Made by a program: the position numbers and the translations under genes. Under the pieces are notes generated by a model. It worked only from the letters and a program-made list of their open reading frames with translations. It was not told the DNA's origin and made no database searches. From Vespula vulgaris (Eukaryota > Arthropoda > Insecta > Hymenoptera > Vespidae): DNA of 64,000 nt. Below are positions 1 through 15,020 of this stretch, one piece after another. The stretch spans positions 3,746,001 through 3,810,000 of the forward strand of contig NC_066592.1 in the NCBI RefSeq assembly GCF_905475345.1, read 5' to 3'. How positions within the stretch are numbered: position 1 is the first letter of the stretch; every line of letters begins with the position of its first letter.

Positions 1-1029
1 TTTTTTGTCACAAATTTTTTCCTTTCTTTTTCTTTTTTCTTTGCGATTCGTTTTGCCAATACCTATAGAAAAATATTCGGTGGCTTTTTCGTTCTCTGTC
101 TTTCTTTTTTTTTCTCTTTTTATCTTTTTGTTCTTTAAAATAAAATCATGTTAATACTTGCAATTTACTTTTTTAACGATCAATGTATGACAATTTTTTC
201 AGCACGTATGTCGGAAGTTAAGTTTGAAAATCATTAGTCTAACCTGTCAACTAGATTATATCTCTCTCTATTATGCGAAAACATAATGTAATTTATTTTT
301 TAATGTAGAATATAAACAGACAATAATCGAATTAAAAATGCTCGATGAAAACTAAACAGAAAAAGAAGAAGCATCAAAATATTTCTACGTATAATTCTTT
401 GACGTAAAAAGGAGAAAAAAGAAAACAAAACAAATTATAATGTAATTCATTGCAATACCCTGTTAACAGGTTAAATAATCTAGAAGATATTGATTTGAGA
501 ATTTTATAGAAAATAGGAAGATCGATTTTTATTAGCAGCGTGAAGATCGAAAAACTTCTTTCGTCTACGATGGAAGCTTCGAAATCCAACACGACATCAT
601 ATACATATATATAAAGAAAGAGAAAGATTACTTGAATAAAACACCGCTAATACGAGTAACACGAATGCATCGTTACTTTCTATATGTATATATGTATATG
701 TAACACTGACAATGAAAAACTGCAAGTAACTGCGACGAACATCGGTAAGAAATTCGTGTCGTGTAACAAGGAATACTGATCGTCGTGGTTGAAGCGATAT
801 TCAGCAGGTATCGTTCGACGTGTTTTTTTATTATTATTATTATTATAATTTCTTTCTCTTTAATTTTTTTCTTTCAATCTTTTCTTGAATTCTTTTTTTT
901 TTATCTTTTTTCTCATTTCTTTTTAATTTTTTATTTTCTTATTTGTTTTTTTATGATTTTTTTTTTGTTCTTTTTTAATTGAGCAGTGTTCGCCGAAACG
1001 ATCGCCCTACTTGTTGTTTTGTTACTTAC
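1..1029. other. AT-rich CAMTA 3' flank
   Basis: Homopolymer-rich T tracts (1-130, 820-980) and AT-rich sequence with no recognisable coding exon. Probably CAMTA 3' UTR or a downstream intron. Confidence 0.5.
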
Positions 1030-1054
1030 CGGTCGTGAATCGTCCCACGACAAG
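1030..1054 (-). other. Candidate 25-nt micro-exon of CAMTA
   Basis: On the minus strand a strong acceptor (branch-like ACTAAT, then GCAG) and a strong donor (GTAAGT) flank only 25 bp. It lies just past the CAMTA stop at 1142. It could be an alternative terminal-region exon or a chance pairing of splice signals. Confidence 0.25.
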
Positions 1055-1141
1055 CTGCATTAGTACACACAGAGAAGAGGGAGACTTTAGAACTTTAGTT
1101 GTCTTTCGTACGGTAAGCCTTTTTGTGTGCTAACAAGAACT

Positions 1142-1373
1142 CTACGTAACTAATGTGCGTGCTACATCGTTGCAACAGGAAATGCACGGGATAGAGAAAA
1201 CGGGCTGGCCTACTAACTTGATTTTTGACTGCCGCATAAATTGTTGGATCTTTCTTGCAGCTTGATGGGCCGCTTGCTGATGAACTGCCTGTTGCCTTGA
1301 ACAAGCGGACCCAGGACGTGAGCGATAGTTCCGATAATTGCTTTGAATCACCAGGGCTGCCTTCGTAGCTTGC
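1142..1373 (-). CDS. Camta: CAMTA last recognised exon: further IQ-like helices
   Basis: It opens QATKAALVIQSNYRNYRS and AARKIQQFMRQSKIK, which matches the end of the CAMTA IQ region. It then runs into LVGQPVFSIPCISCCNDVAR and a TAG at 1144-1142. The tail after SKIK is not conserved in character, so the true exon may end at a weak donor (GTAGGC near 1,218) with a further exon downstream. Confidence 0.8.
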
Positions 1374-3374
1374 CTTTAAACGTAAAAGACAATAAAGTGA
1401 AGAGAACGAGGGTGAAGGGAAGAGAGGAAGGTAACGTTGTGTTACGAAATTTTTTGAAGAAATTTGCGAGAACAATGGAACCCTGAAGGGAAGCGGAAAT
1501 GAAAGAGAAAAAGAAATGAAAAGAAAAAGAAAGAGAGAGAGAGAACGAAGAACTTGGCATACGATCGAACGAAATTAGTATTAACTTCGAAGAAAGGTAA
1601 GTTAATCTCGTATTCGCACCGTCGCGGCTCGTGGTAAGTGTAGGGAGGTTAAAGAAGGGGGTTGCGGAAGGCCGACAAGGGAGGGAAAGAGAGACTCTAG
1701 CAAAAGTTGTTGAATTATTTACGACGCCAATTAAAAGTTTGCCCCGTGCGGCACGTACCTCGAACTCGAGCGTTATCGGTCTGGTTGACCTGGATCGCGT
1801 TAAATTAATGTGCGGCGAACGTGCATGTACGTATCTCTCGATAATTACTCATCGCTCGTTAAAATTAGTCGGGTGATCTCGCGAGATTCGGAGATGAAAG
1901 GGGAGACGACGGGGAGATGATTCGTCGAGAGAGAAAAAGAATCGTGATGGAGGTAGGTGGCGAAGATAATTGTGGTCGGTCGGTCGGTCGATTGATTGGT
2001 TGGTTGGTTGGTTGGTTGGTAGGTAGGTTGGTTGGTTGGTTAGTTGGTTGGTTGGTTGGTTGGTTGGTTGGTTGGTTGGTTGGTTGTTTAGTTGGTTGGT
2101 CGGTTGATTGGTGATTAGTTGGTTACCTGTAATAAGCGCACTGCTTGTGCCGACGATAATACTGTTGGATGAGAACGGCTGCGTGTCTTTCGGCCTCTTC
2201 TTGCCTCTGACGACCCTTGTAACTCCGATAGGCCTTCTGGATCATTCTCGCGGCATGATAAAGTTCTCTCTGCTCTCGGTCGGACAGGGTCAACCTACTC
2301 AAGTCAGCCTCGTTCCCATCGGTATTCCCATTTCCATCGGTTCCACTGCCATATTTCCGCTCGTTACAGCTTGGATAGTACTGACCGCCACCGTTCTGAT
2401 TGTTACCGCCGTCTAGTTGCAGCTGCAATTGCAAAAATTCGCAAAAGTCGGCCGTCGTCGGGGGTGGCGAGGGCGAGTCCGGTGTGAGGCAACTGCTGGA
2501 AGGACTCGATGGACTCGCCTCGGCGTCGGCGTCCGAGACGGAGGCCGCGCCTCCGCTGCACTCACGGTACGAGTCGAACAATTCGCCGGAATCGAGAGGC
2601 TGGAAAAAAGTTCGATTCGCCAAGTGCGTTCACGTGAGTTCACGTTCTAACATTTTTACATCGTTTACGTAACGCGTCTCATTACATTACAAATGATATC
2701 TACGTAGGTACGTATCTGTGTGTCTCCTTTTTTTTCTAGTATGTGATATGCGAGTTACGTATGTATATGTATGTATCTATGTACATCTAATTGTAAGTAA
2801 ATAAAAAAGCAGTGAAATTCACCATTTGCTCCATCAAAGCATCTTCTAACGGCGACAACGGTGGTGGCGGCGGCGGAGGGGACGAGGAAGAAGACGGAGA
2901 ATCACCTTCCGCTCTCTTGATCCTTTCCGGTAGCGCGGCTATAATTTGTTCGGCCAACGTCAGCACCCTCGCGTCTTCTTCCCCTATAAAAAGGAATCAC
3001 CACCCTAGCGAAGATTGTAAAGTCTGATCCCGAACCGCCGAAACCACACCGATCACAACACCGAAGTTTAAAAGCCGTTAACGTACGATGAGCCACATCT
3101 CATGTCAATAAAACGTTTAACACCAAGACTCGCCGTTACTCGTATTACACCGGTTAAACGGCTGCGATAATACAGACCGACATCTTGAAGGAGGGAACCG
3201 GTGTTGATATCTCCCTCTGTTCCTTGAGAGTTCGCTCGTTAAAGCGATGTTTTTCGAGATAGTCGATGAGTTTACGAGACTTCTCTATTAGCCATCCTTC
3301 GTCATCTTTTCTTTGATAGATTCTCTTTGTCCTTATTATTATTATTATTATTGTTATTATTATTGTTATTTTTA

Positions 3375-3427
<53 letters not shown>

Positions 3428-6400
3428 GTTATTGTTATTATTACTATTGTTAATGCTTTTGTTTTAATATTTTTGCTTAAGTTTCTTTTTTGCGATACCC
3501 TATTCACACGAAGTACGACCCGACGCTCGTCGCGTGCGAATGAAATCATCGTCGTTGACAAAGATCGGCAGGGGCCGATACGTGTTAGTAGGCGGCTAAG
3601 AAAGTTAGACTTTTATACAGCAATCATCCAACACCAGCATTTACGAAGGCCAAGCAACACCAATACTGCTCAAGCTGCAAGAGTTTCAGAGGAGTTGGAG
3701 GATAAGTGAGCCTCGACCGCCTGGTCGCCGTTTGTACGCATACAGAGACAGAGAAAGAGATCGTGTTAAAGTAAGGGGCGCTGTATTAGCTAGGATTCTA
3801 CGGATCAAAGGCCACGCAATACTGTCATTTCGGATGATAGATCTATCGGCGTGTGTGTCGGAAAAAACAGAGTTACGGATAATTACAGATAGATAGATAC
3901 AGGCAGACAGACAGACAGACAAACAGAAGGGGAAACCAGGAGGGTACGGACCTACGGTCTCTTGAGGGGTCGGAGCGCTCTCCATTCCCTGATCGCCGAG
4001 GCCTAACGACGATTCATCCTCTTGCAACAATTCCATGTTGTCCAGGAGCGGGGAGCCACCTGTGTTTTTCGATAAACCCCTTAATACTACTCGTTTGCCT
4101 CAAATGATACACTCGCACAACTTACGGCCTTTTACTCTCTAGGATTTACTGTTGGGTGTGGCGCGGGGTAAAGGAAGAGAGGTATGTGTATGTGTGTGTG
4201 TGTGTATGTGTAATTTACGTGTGGATATTAAGTGTGGATGCGCGTGTGCACGGAGAAGGGCAGTATAATAGCAAACAAGACTAACACAACGCCAGATCGA
4301 GACCGCTGTCTTGAGAGGGCCTCCTAGGGCTAGGACTGGCAGGTCGCAAGAAAAGCCTCTCGTCTTGCCTTCTGGCTTCGAGCCGATTCAGTTCTTCGGC
4401 GATTGCCGTGTGTCCGTTCTCCGCGGCGAGCTCGGTGGCGCTTCTGTTTTGACGATCCCTCACGCGTAACGCCATCGCGTTCCATCTGCAAAATCAAACG
4501 ACGGAACGAACGTTTCATCTTTCATTCCTTTCAATCCGTGACACCTCCTCGGGTCAATCGTCGATGCCAACCTATAAAGTATTTTAGCGGTATCAGCGTG
4601 ACCAGCGGCACAGGCCCAAGCGAGCGGTGTCAATCCAGCACTGTCTTGTCTCAGAGCATCGACTTCAGCGTCCAAAACGTTACTCGGATTTTCAGCCCTC
4701 CAATGTAGCAATGCGCAAGCTAATCTCGAATATCCCAAACCTGCTGCCAAATGTAACAGAGTCGGACCACCTGATTGAAGAGCTTCGGCACCGACTCTCC
4801 ACGGGCGAACGACAGCGTCCTAAAGGATAAAACGTCCCATCGTTAGCCTCTCGATTGAAATTCTCACGAATTTTACCAAACGTACCTGGCAATAAGCCAC
4901 GAGTCGTTCTTCCAAGTGAGCCGCTGGGGACGGCGGACCTGGTCCTTGTAATCGAGATTCGACATCCGCCAATCGATCCAACAATGCTCTCTCTGGATTC
5001 GGTTCGGTCGTAGGTGCTCTTCGATATTCGAAGGCAACACTGTCCGATACGACAAAGCCATCGCATGCAACCTGAAGAGACGCAATACCCGGGGCATGGG
5101 CTGGACATCGACAACGTAATACACCAGGTTGAACCAAACAGGCCTTTACCGGCTCCGCGTCGAAAAGTACCGAATAATTTTGCGAACCGTTGCCACCTGT
5201 CCATGGACCGGCAACCAAAACCTACGAGTATTTCAAAAATCAATAAAAATATTTTTAAATAAATAATTGACACGCATAAAAACTTTGTCGAACGTTTGAT
5301 ATGCATACTTTGACTCCACCCTCGGTATAACTCCACTCGGGACTGTACTCTGCGATCTGGACGGTTGTCCCAGGCTGACATCCAACATCGTTTTCAGGTC
5401 CACCCCTAATTTCCGGTTTCGTATCCTCGGCCTCGAAATCGTGCAATTCCGGTAAATCTCCAAACACATCGAAGGCATCCAAATTGATCAGCACGTCGTC
5501 GGACGAATCGATAAAGTCCATCGGATTTATCATACTATCGTCCGCGGGTGAGGGTGACGGCGAGGGCGGTACCATGTTTGCGGATAATGTCCTCTGAATA
5601 TCTTCCTGACTCAAGTCTAACATTTTTGCAAAATCTGTGACCTCGGAACCCGAACTGGTGATAGGTAAGGATTGAACGGTGGACCGATCCATGCTATCCT
5701 GCGCATCGATCTCTTGCTGCGTTTGTTGTTCTCTATCGACGCTAGTTTGCTGAACGATTTGTTGCTCCGTCACTTGTTGCATTTCAACTTGCTGACTCTG
5801 CTGTTGTTGTTGTTGCTGCTGCTGCTGTTGTTGCTGCTGTTGTTGTTGCTGTTGTTGCTGTTGCTGCTGTTGTTGCTGCTGTTGTTGCTGTTGTTGTTGC
5901 TGTTGCTGCTGCTGTTGCTGTTGTTGTTGTTGTTGTTGATGATGATATGGTTGACTGTTCAGTATCAGAAGACCACCTCCACCTTGAATTTGTTGCAAAC
6001 TTAAAACTAAAGGAGCCGGCTGTTGGCTCTGAGTCGAATGGGAATGTCTGGAATATACACGTGGTGCCGGCGAAGCTGTTGTCGAAGGCTGCTGACCGCC
6101 GGTCGTCGATGAAACCTATTTGGTATAGTATCGACTTAACTATTGATGAGACACCGCGAAAACCTAAAAATAATTACGACTGTTTCCTATTTACCTGATT
6201 ATCTGGTGTTAGCCTCCTAGGTGCAAGCTGCGCGCTACTGCTGGAAGAGGTAGAGGATGCCCTCTGTCTATCCAGCAGTTGCGAAACGATCATATCAACC
6301 GGATGAGTGGAGTGCTGCGTGAGATGAGGATTATTCGGATCATCGTCTCCACCGAGGAACATGGGCCTTAATTGAGAAGCCAGCTCGTCTCGCGTCCATT

Positions 6401-9400
6401 CTTTCTTGTCTGGTGGTAACGCGAGACACGTTGGTAGAGCTGCTAACTTCGCGTCACCGTCCGGATATGGAACGTTTAGGTAATGGACGAGGACGACGTC
6501 CGGATTCTGAAGGAGCCAATAACATCTCCTATGAAACGTTGGTAGAATCGCCGAATGCACGTAACAGCCATAGATGCATTCGACGCCCTGGACCTGCGAT
6601 TTCGTGGACACAAATTTCATTTCTCTCATAAATCACGCGTATACGAATGTGTATAACAAACTCGTTGAAAGTCATTTATAATAACGATCATAATTCTATC
6701 TACACTTGCGATAGGTAAGAAATAAAAGTGTAAAGGACATTGACCTTAAGTTTCATATGATCCTCCCGCGTGGTTTTACCATCCTTCCGCTTTTTCCAAC
6801 AATAACCATCCCGCCGATAGCGGACCTTTTTTCTCGAATACAGCAACATCGAGCCACTTCGAGGTCGCACTTTAACTTCCCGACTTTGCCACTCGGCGTG
6901 TCTCTGAAAGCTTATCAGGATGGCGGCAATTTCCTAAACATACAAATATTTCATTACGACACATTGAGCGTCTCGATTTATTCTCAAATTCTACGATTGT
7001 GACGGTGAAAGCGCGCGCGTAAAAAATGAGATATTATTGATCGCAATATTAAAAAGATCTCCTGAAGGATAAAAATTATTTTAAAGTTATATAACATTTT
7101 TTTCTTCTTTTTTTTTTCTTTCTTTCTTTTCCTTTTTTATCGAGCACGAAACGCGAGTGGAATATTCGAGTACACCGTTTCCTAGATTTTTATCAGGCTA
7201 GAGAGAACGTGATTGAGGAAGGTGGAAGTCGGCTTCCTAGTATTGATTGGGTGTAGCCCCAACGGAGTCCTTCATTTCATTCACGCCGTGACGCCGCGCA
7301 TCGGAAGGTGCTTGGAACACGTAGGAGATGGAGTCGAGGACTGCTTAAAACGAAAAGAATAAACTGGATTCAAAGGTACCAAGGTGTTGGTGCATCCATA
7401 GGCATATATATATATATACACGTATATTATATATTGGATATATAAATATATATATCCACATAGATGTATAAGTATATATGTATGTACTACTCTGGCAACC
7501 TCGCTGACATCTTCCTTTTCTCGAGGATTTGGCTTCCCCTCGCGAATCGCGCTGATATATCGCTGATCTTCCTTCCAATCCTCGTCTTTATCTCGCTAAA
7601 GGTGATACGAATCTAAGAAGGGATTCGTCACATAGAAAATATTCGCATACATTTCACGACTAACGCCTCGGGGAACTTTTCGCACAATAGAATCCGCCAC
7701 GTCAACAAGTATGCACATAGTAACGTTTGCCTCTCTCGGTTAAAGAATTCACGGTTACTCTTCATCTATCATTCTCTGTCATATATGTAATTTCTTTTCT
7801 TCTTTTCCTTCTTTTCTTTTATATATATATATATCTTTCTTTTTTATATACACATGTATGTATGCATGTATTATATTTTCAAAGAGGCCGTAAGGATTTC
7901 CAAACTTTTTAAAGAAGAACCTGTGCCATTTATATCGAGAATTATGATCAAGTTTGAAAGTTTAACTATGGCTTAGTACGATTTATACAAATCATATAAT
8001 ATTTGTTTGATTCAACAATAGTAGTATATTTTCTATGAGCCACGTTCGTCCCAGTGTTACTAACGATAAATATAAAGCACAATAATGTACTACAAGATGC
8101 TGTACACAGGTGTTCCCTAAAGACATCGGTGAACGGGTCTGGAATATCGAATACTTTTATCTTTCCTTTTGATTCTCTAACTAGGAGGGCGTGTTTCGAA
8201 CCTTTTACCAATACTACTTTCCTTTAAATCGGACCTCTCTAAGCAAATTGCTCCTCTACGTGCTACTCAACTTTTCCAACCTGCCAAGTGTGAAATAGGT
8301 CAGACAATGCGAGATAATTTGCTTTGGAATATAGAAACTGACAGTGTACATAGAATACGTAGATATGTACGTACGTATGTATGTATATATGTATTTATGT
8401 ATGTATATACGTACGTAAATACGTACGTACACATATCATATATACAAGGTCGTCTTGCCCGCACAGCACCAAAGATGCTTTCCAAAAATCTCCGACTGAT
8501 TCCAATCATGATTGCGAATGGTGGAAGGGTCCCACGTTTTTCACGGTCTGATTTACTTTAGCGAGAGATCGGCGAAGGATCAAATGGAATACCTCGAAAT
8601 TGGATATTTCGAGGAATATTCTCTTAAATGTGATCGAGTCCGATGGAATCTAGATTGCGAGGGCTCGATTCAATAAGGAAACGCGCGCGTTGAAAAGAGA
8701 AAAATATAAAAAAAAAAGAAAAAAGGAGAAAACAAATTTCCCGAGTAAAGAGTTTTATTGAATCGACGAAAGGAACTTTGTACGCCGAAGACAACTTTTG
8801 TATATCTAATATATGATCGACGTAGGAGAAAGCAAAGTTGATATATTCACTTACAAGAAATTTCATTAATACCGACTGATAACTCAGCGTCAGCTAGGAG
8901 ATAGATATACGTACTGACTGACAGTAGTAACGAAGCTGTCTGCAGTCAGGCGATAATGTCACGATACCGCTTGTAAGTCGAACAGTAGCGATTGGATATA
9001 ACGAATCAGACAGTAAGCAGTTATATCGGGCACATATGCTAACGGACAGTAGCAAGAGGCCTGTTCAAACTCACTTCGTAATCATATATACTGGCATACG
9101 ATATTAAACGGTGTATCAGTAGTTACGCCGTAAAATAACTCTGACAGCCGGCAAATACGCATAGCAATAGCGCTTCGAACAGAAATAAAGTTGAAATTAG
9201 TCTTTGAAATCGTTAAAAACTAAAGCGAACTTTTATGTTGCAGTTTAGCTAAAACAGCTGAAAAAGTTTTCGGTATCCTATGGATGAGTGTATACACGCG
9301 ATTCGATTCGTAAATACAGATGAAATATCGAGTTAACAAAACCAAAGAATTTTATATTATTTTTTCGTTTCAGTACGTAGCGATATATCCACATACGTGT

Positions 9401-10530
9401 TCCTTTAGAAAGATTTGTTTCATTATATAATAGAATGTATATAAAATACGATCACGCGATAAGGATGATATTTTTAAGACCGACATTCGTAATTCGCCAG
9501 GAAGAATTTAACCGGTTACGTATGACGATTCAAACGATATAGTAATAGTAATGGTATAATAGTAGTAATATTACCAATATTAGTAATATTCGTAGTAATA
9601 GTAATAACAGTAGTAGTAGTGACAGTGGTCGTAGTAGTAGTAATAAGGATTATAAACTTCCGAACGGCAGACGATGGGTGAAACTTAAATGAACGACGAA
9701 AAAGAGTAGTAGTAAGTAGGTATAATTAAACGGACGATAAGAAAGTCTAAGAACGACGTTGGAATCTACTGTCTTTTAATACCGGCAGTCATGAAAGTCA
9801 CGGAAATTGGCAATGGAAAGTCTAATCGACTTTAATTATAGAAGAATCGATATCGATATCGCGTGTAATTAAGAAGTCCTAAATTTCAATTATCTTTTTT
9901 CCCTACTCCACTTGTTTCTTGCTCTCTCCCTCTTACTCTTCCTTTTTAGGAAAGAAAAGATAAAAAGTAGGAAAGATGCGAGAATATTTCTATCTTTTCT
10001 TTTTTTCTTTTCTGATAAGAAAAATCTGTCTTCTAGGAAATTACCCTTCGATGCATTTGAATACGGTCGTTCGAGGAAGAAAAGCAAGAAAATGAAAAAA
10101 AAAAGAAAGAAAAAGAAAAAGGAAAAATAAAAAGAAAAATGAAAAGGGAATAAAAAAAGAGAAAGAGAAACAGAAAAATAAAAAGGATTTCCTCGGTCGT
10201 CCGAGAAAATTTGCCAATTTCCTGGCCCCTTTGTAGAGCACTGAATAACAGTGAATGGAGAACGCCCACGCAATTTCTCCGACATCGTCCAATATCGATA
10301 TTTCATTACCATCCTGTCGACGTCCCAGTGCCACCATGAAAGTCGCCAAAGACGACGGCTACAGGTAGGAAGTACCGATAAATCTCTTCTATTTATGTGC
10401 CTCCCGAACGTCTCGATAAGAATGTCCTTCACTAATTAACCTTGCTACGCAATTTATCACCGTCCCCGGATCGGACGGACTACGTACGTACCTACGTAAG
10501 TACTTACGTACGTATATGTATATATATATG

Positions 10531-10577
<47 letters not shown>

Positions 10578-11290
10578 TGCATCTACGTATATATACGTAC
10601 GTAAGTACGTATGTATAAAGGAGCTAGAAGAGACATCGTCTCTCGCCTACGAAAATCAAACGACGAAATACTAAAACGTCCTCCTTTAGAGACAGACACG
10701 CTACGCGAGCGACAATTCTTCCTGTTCCTTCCACAACCAATATGAACGAGAACGAATTTATAATCGAAGAGGGAGGCTTAGAGAAATATAAGCTCCCAGA
10801 AACGTACATCCCTTGGTCTCTTTCACCCCTTCTTCCCTTCCCCTTCCTCTTCTCTTTTCGACCCTCCCTCTGAATATTCGATGAAATTTCTACGTGGATA
10901 GATACCTAGCTAGATAAACGTATGTAGATATATATGTACTCTACGTACGTACGTGAACGCGCGAAGGAACAAAACGATGTTAATTGCAGCCGACATTCGC
11001 GTTGTGTACCGTACGAAATTGCAAACATTCGAATGGCTACATTTCGCCGTCGGTTTCGAGCGGAAATCAATATGCAAAGTCAAACATTGCCTCAAAAACG
11101 AATCCAAATACAAACGGTGGGGTTTCGAGTAAAGCTCGTTCTCTCTCGTTTTCTCTCATTCTCTCACTCTTTCTTTCTCTCTCGCTCTCGCCCTCTAAGT
11201 TACACTACGACGGTACCTATTATCTCTGCGGAACTGAAATTCAAGAGTGGCATAATTAATTTAGATCATCGGTAATGCAGACGGTTTCTG

Positions 11291-11379
<89 letters not shown>

Positions 11380-12112
11380 CTTTATCTATTTTCTTATTAT
11401 TATTCGTTGTCCTTTCATTTCCCAACGATTCGAGTTGGAAAGTTAACGATGAAGATCGTGAGATCTATTAATAAATCGTTCTAAAACACAATAGCAGGAC
11501 CGTTTGAAGTGCTGGTATTTGCATAAAATAAGCTTATTCTCACACGGTGCGAGAAACACGTTTTCGGCACTGCAGACTGATAGTTAATAATCCCAGGTAG
11601 AAGAAGTCTGTCGTGGACGGAACGAAAGTACAAAACGAACGACGTGTTTCGTAGCCGTAGGTATGTGCTAAAACTTATTACTATAATCATCCTTCGTGTA
11701 TGCATCCAATGCCGTTCTATTTTAGTACAAATGGGATTTTATCAGGCGACGGTAATAAAAACCGAAGAAGCACGTCAGAAGTCTTTTAGGAGGATATCAC
11801 CTGCTGTTTTGTGCGAACCCAAGTGTATCAAGGACGGGAATAAGAACGAGAAATTTTTAAGAGAAAAATTGCCGCCTATCTCTTCCTTTCTCTCTCTCCC
11901 TCTCTCTTGCTCTCTTTTTCTATCTATCTATTTCTATCTTTTTCTTCTCTTTTTACTCGCTACTTTTTAAGTAGAAGAAGCGGAAAAAGATGTACAGACT
12001 TCAGAGAAGATCGTCGTCCATTTACGACACTTTAACACAAGAAAGAATTCTTAGGCTATTTTATCAAAAGACTCCTCGAATTCTTCGACTTGTGTAATAC
12101 ATAAGTATTTCT

Positions 12113-12161
<49 letters not shown>

Positions 12162-13430
12162 TATGCATGTCTATATCTCTGTAAATGTAGATTGCATTTG
12201 AGTATTTCTGAAACGATATAAATTAAAGACGTTCGAGAGTTTAACCCAGATCCAAAGATACGATTTAATTGGGGAAAAAAAAGGTCTTACTCCGGCTGAG
12301 ATGCAGACGAATAATAATAATAACAATAACAATAATAATAATAATAATAATAAGATGACCTAAATCGATAAGATTCTCGAATAATAATTAAGAATAATCG
12401 ATGAGGAATCAGTTCGACCGAGTATTATTTTTTTACCGTTTGAGAGGGCTGGATGAAATGGGTTTGGCAGGGGCGGGGCAAAGAGGGCAAGAAGAAAAAA
12501 ATAAGAAAGAAAAACATACAAGAGAAAAGAGAAAACTCCATTGAGTTTTAAAAACTAGAAAAAAAGGTCTGTTGAACGTGCATGAAAGCACGGTGGCACG
12601 GTGGCCGGGATTTCGGTTCGACCTCATTAACAACATTACACCAGGTTGCAGGTAGGTATGTATACATATATATATATATTTCTTTGCGTTTCGCCGTAAG
12701 AAGATAAAAAAGGAAGAAATAGAAAGAGAGAGAGAGAGAGAGATGAAAAAAAGAAAGAAGATAGAGAAAAGCAAGGGAAAAAAGGGAAGATAAAAAAAGA
12801 AAGAAAGAAAAAAAAAAGAAAAGAGAGAAAATTTTCCGTTTTAAGATGGCACAAGAGGCTACGTTTACCCAAAGACTCAAAGGCCGGGAGTGGTTGAAGT
12901 GAGAAGGTGGAGGATAGCAGAATAGAAGTAGAAGAGAGGAGAAGAAGGAGGAAGAAGGAGGAGGAGGAAGAGAAAGAAGAAGAAGGAAGGAAAGCGGGCA
13001 GTGTGTGTAAGTAGAGATAGGCAGATGCTCGTCAGACACCTGAAACTCATCGAGGGTGATCGTCGACGAGTCTCCTCTTTCCGGGCACTTTAATTTCTAG
13101 TACCTTTTTTGAGTAGGAGAGAGAGGGGGGAGAGAGGGGGAGAGAGAAAGAGTGCGAGAGTGCGAAAAAGAAAGATAGAGATAGAGATAGAGATAGAAAG
13201 AGAGAGAAAAAAAGAGAGAGAGAGAAAGAGAGTTGTTCCAAGGGCGAGCAACAACCGCCATGTAGGTTGACTCGCATCGAGTTTACAAGGAGCGATAGTC
13301 GCAATTCGGTTCGTCAGAGAGGAGCTGAACACTGAAAAGCTCGGCTCGACTGCCAGGCTGAGCTCTCGCTCTGCCTCCTGCTATTGATCGGAGGCCGACC
13401 GGGGTCAGAGTAGCAGTGGACTACATCGGT

Positions 13431-13468
<38 letters not shown>

Positions 13469-14807
13469 GTGTGCACGAAGCTTTACGTCGTCGTCTGGGT
13501 ATGTGCACCCTTGCACACACCGACACGGACAGTAGTTATCCCTCTCTCCCTTTCTCTCTTTCTCTCTCTGACCACTGGCAAGCACTATCAACGCTCGACA
13601 CCGACAACATCGGCACCGGCAAAGCGGTACTATCAACTTCACCTACCAACACATCGTTCTAACTAGGGAACGTCGCTAGAACCGAACCAACGAAGCTTCG
13701 CTAAACTAGACGATGGTATTTGCTAGCGAGCCGGTCGGTCTACTTACCGAAATACTATATATCTAGAATGAACTATGTAGATTTTCTATGCTATCGTACT
13801 AAAAGAGGAACAGTGTCGATCGAAAGTAGAAAGAAGAAAAAAAAGAAGAAATATAAAGAGGCCATTCCTTGAAAGGTCCATCGGAATTCCGATAATTCCA
13901 TACCTCGAATCCTCTTCTCCATTTCTCCTCTTTCGTTTGGTTTCGTTTCGTTTCGTTTCGTTTTTCCTCTCTTCGTTGATGGAAAGAAAAAAAAAGAAAG
14001 AAAAAAAAGATAGAGGAAGAGAAAAAAATAGACTTGGACTGAGTATTCCATGGATTAACGATTCGACCAGATACGAGATTCTAATGATTAACCTCTTCGT
14101 AACATCGTGCGGACTACGTTATCAAAGTGGAATCTAATCTACTGGTACTCGTCGTTCGTATACTTCCTTGTCGTGGAACATCATAAATCATATAAGTACT
14201 CACCTCGTTGGTATTCCATCGGTGTCTTTGCGTGGGAAAATGCTCGGCCCGCGGCAAAGTCTCTAAATTCTCCGGGAGCTTTATGGGATCCCCATCTGGA
14301 CAAGAATATTTAAAAATTAATTTCCCGTATGAGTGGCACGACTTGTGTACATGATCGATAAAAATCGACTATCAAATTTGAAAAATCGTATGAGACGTAT
14401 TTTGTCAAAATAAATCATGATCATCTCCGATGCGGACGACTTTTTCGTTTTAAAAGAGAAAAAGAAAAAAAAAAGAAGAAGAAAAACAGAGAAAAGAAAA
14501 CGAAAGAGATCTTTTCAACGTTCCAATTTCTTTTAATGAAATTTTATAATTGTCTATTGTCAAACAATCGACGTGCAGATACTCATAGTTAATTCCGTTT
14601 GTGTACCAGTACGAGCAGAGTCGATCGATCGTGACGATTCGTAGGAAGGAAGGAACGTAACGACCTGACATTATTTATAAAAGAGCAAACTTTCAGTGCG
14701 CTTCGAAATGGCCTGACATTCCGCATAACATTTTATATGTCTTTCGTGGTCTTTCGATAAAACGTCGTTACTCCTGAGAGCCCCTTTTAATGCACTCTCG
14801 GTAGACG

Positions 14808-14886
<79 letters not shown>

Positions 14887-14986
14887 TAGGTACCTTTACC
14901 ACAAAAGGAACCGTGAAATTTCTTATAATATTTTATAAAACAAGAACGAAAGCGTAACATACGTCTGACATTATCTACATATTCCA

Positions 14987-15020
<34 letters not shown>

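Larger units (their letters stand above)
6934..14203. other. CAMTA intron, 7.3 kb
   Basis: No convincing exon or RNA gene seen. It contains TATA/TATG-rich stretches near 7,390-7,500 and 7,820-7,870, GTAGTA-type repeats at 9,590-9,645, (TA)n at 10,503-10,574, a pure (CT)n at 11,294-11,375, (TA)n at 12,116-12,160, AAT/AAC triplets at 12,308-12,352, purine-rich tracts at 12,700-13,230 and (CT)n at 13,433-13,467. Confidence 0.7.

Noticed and set aside
5672..6004. Long plus-strand poly-Leu frame
   Set aside because: It is the antisense shadow of the CAMTA poly-Gln exon, whose splice phases are firm.
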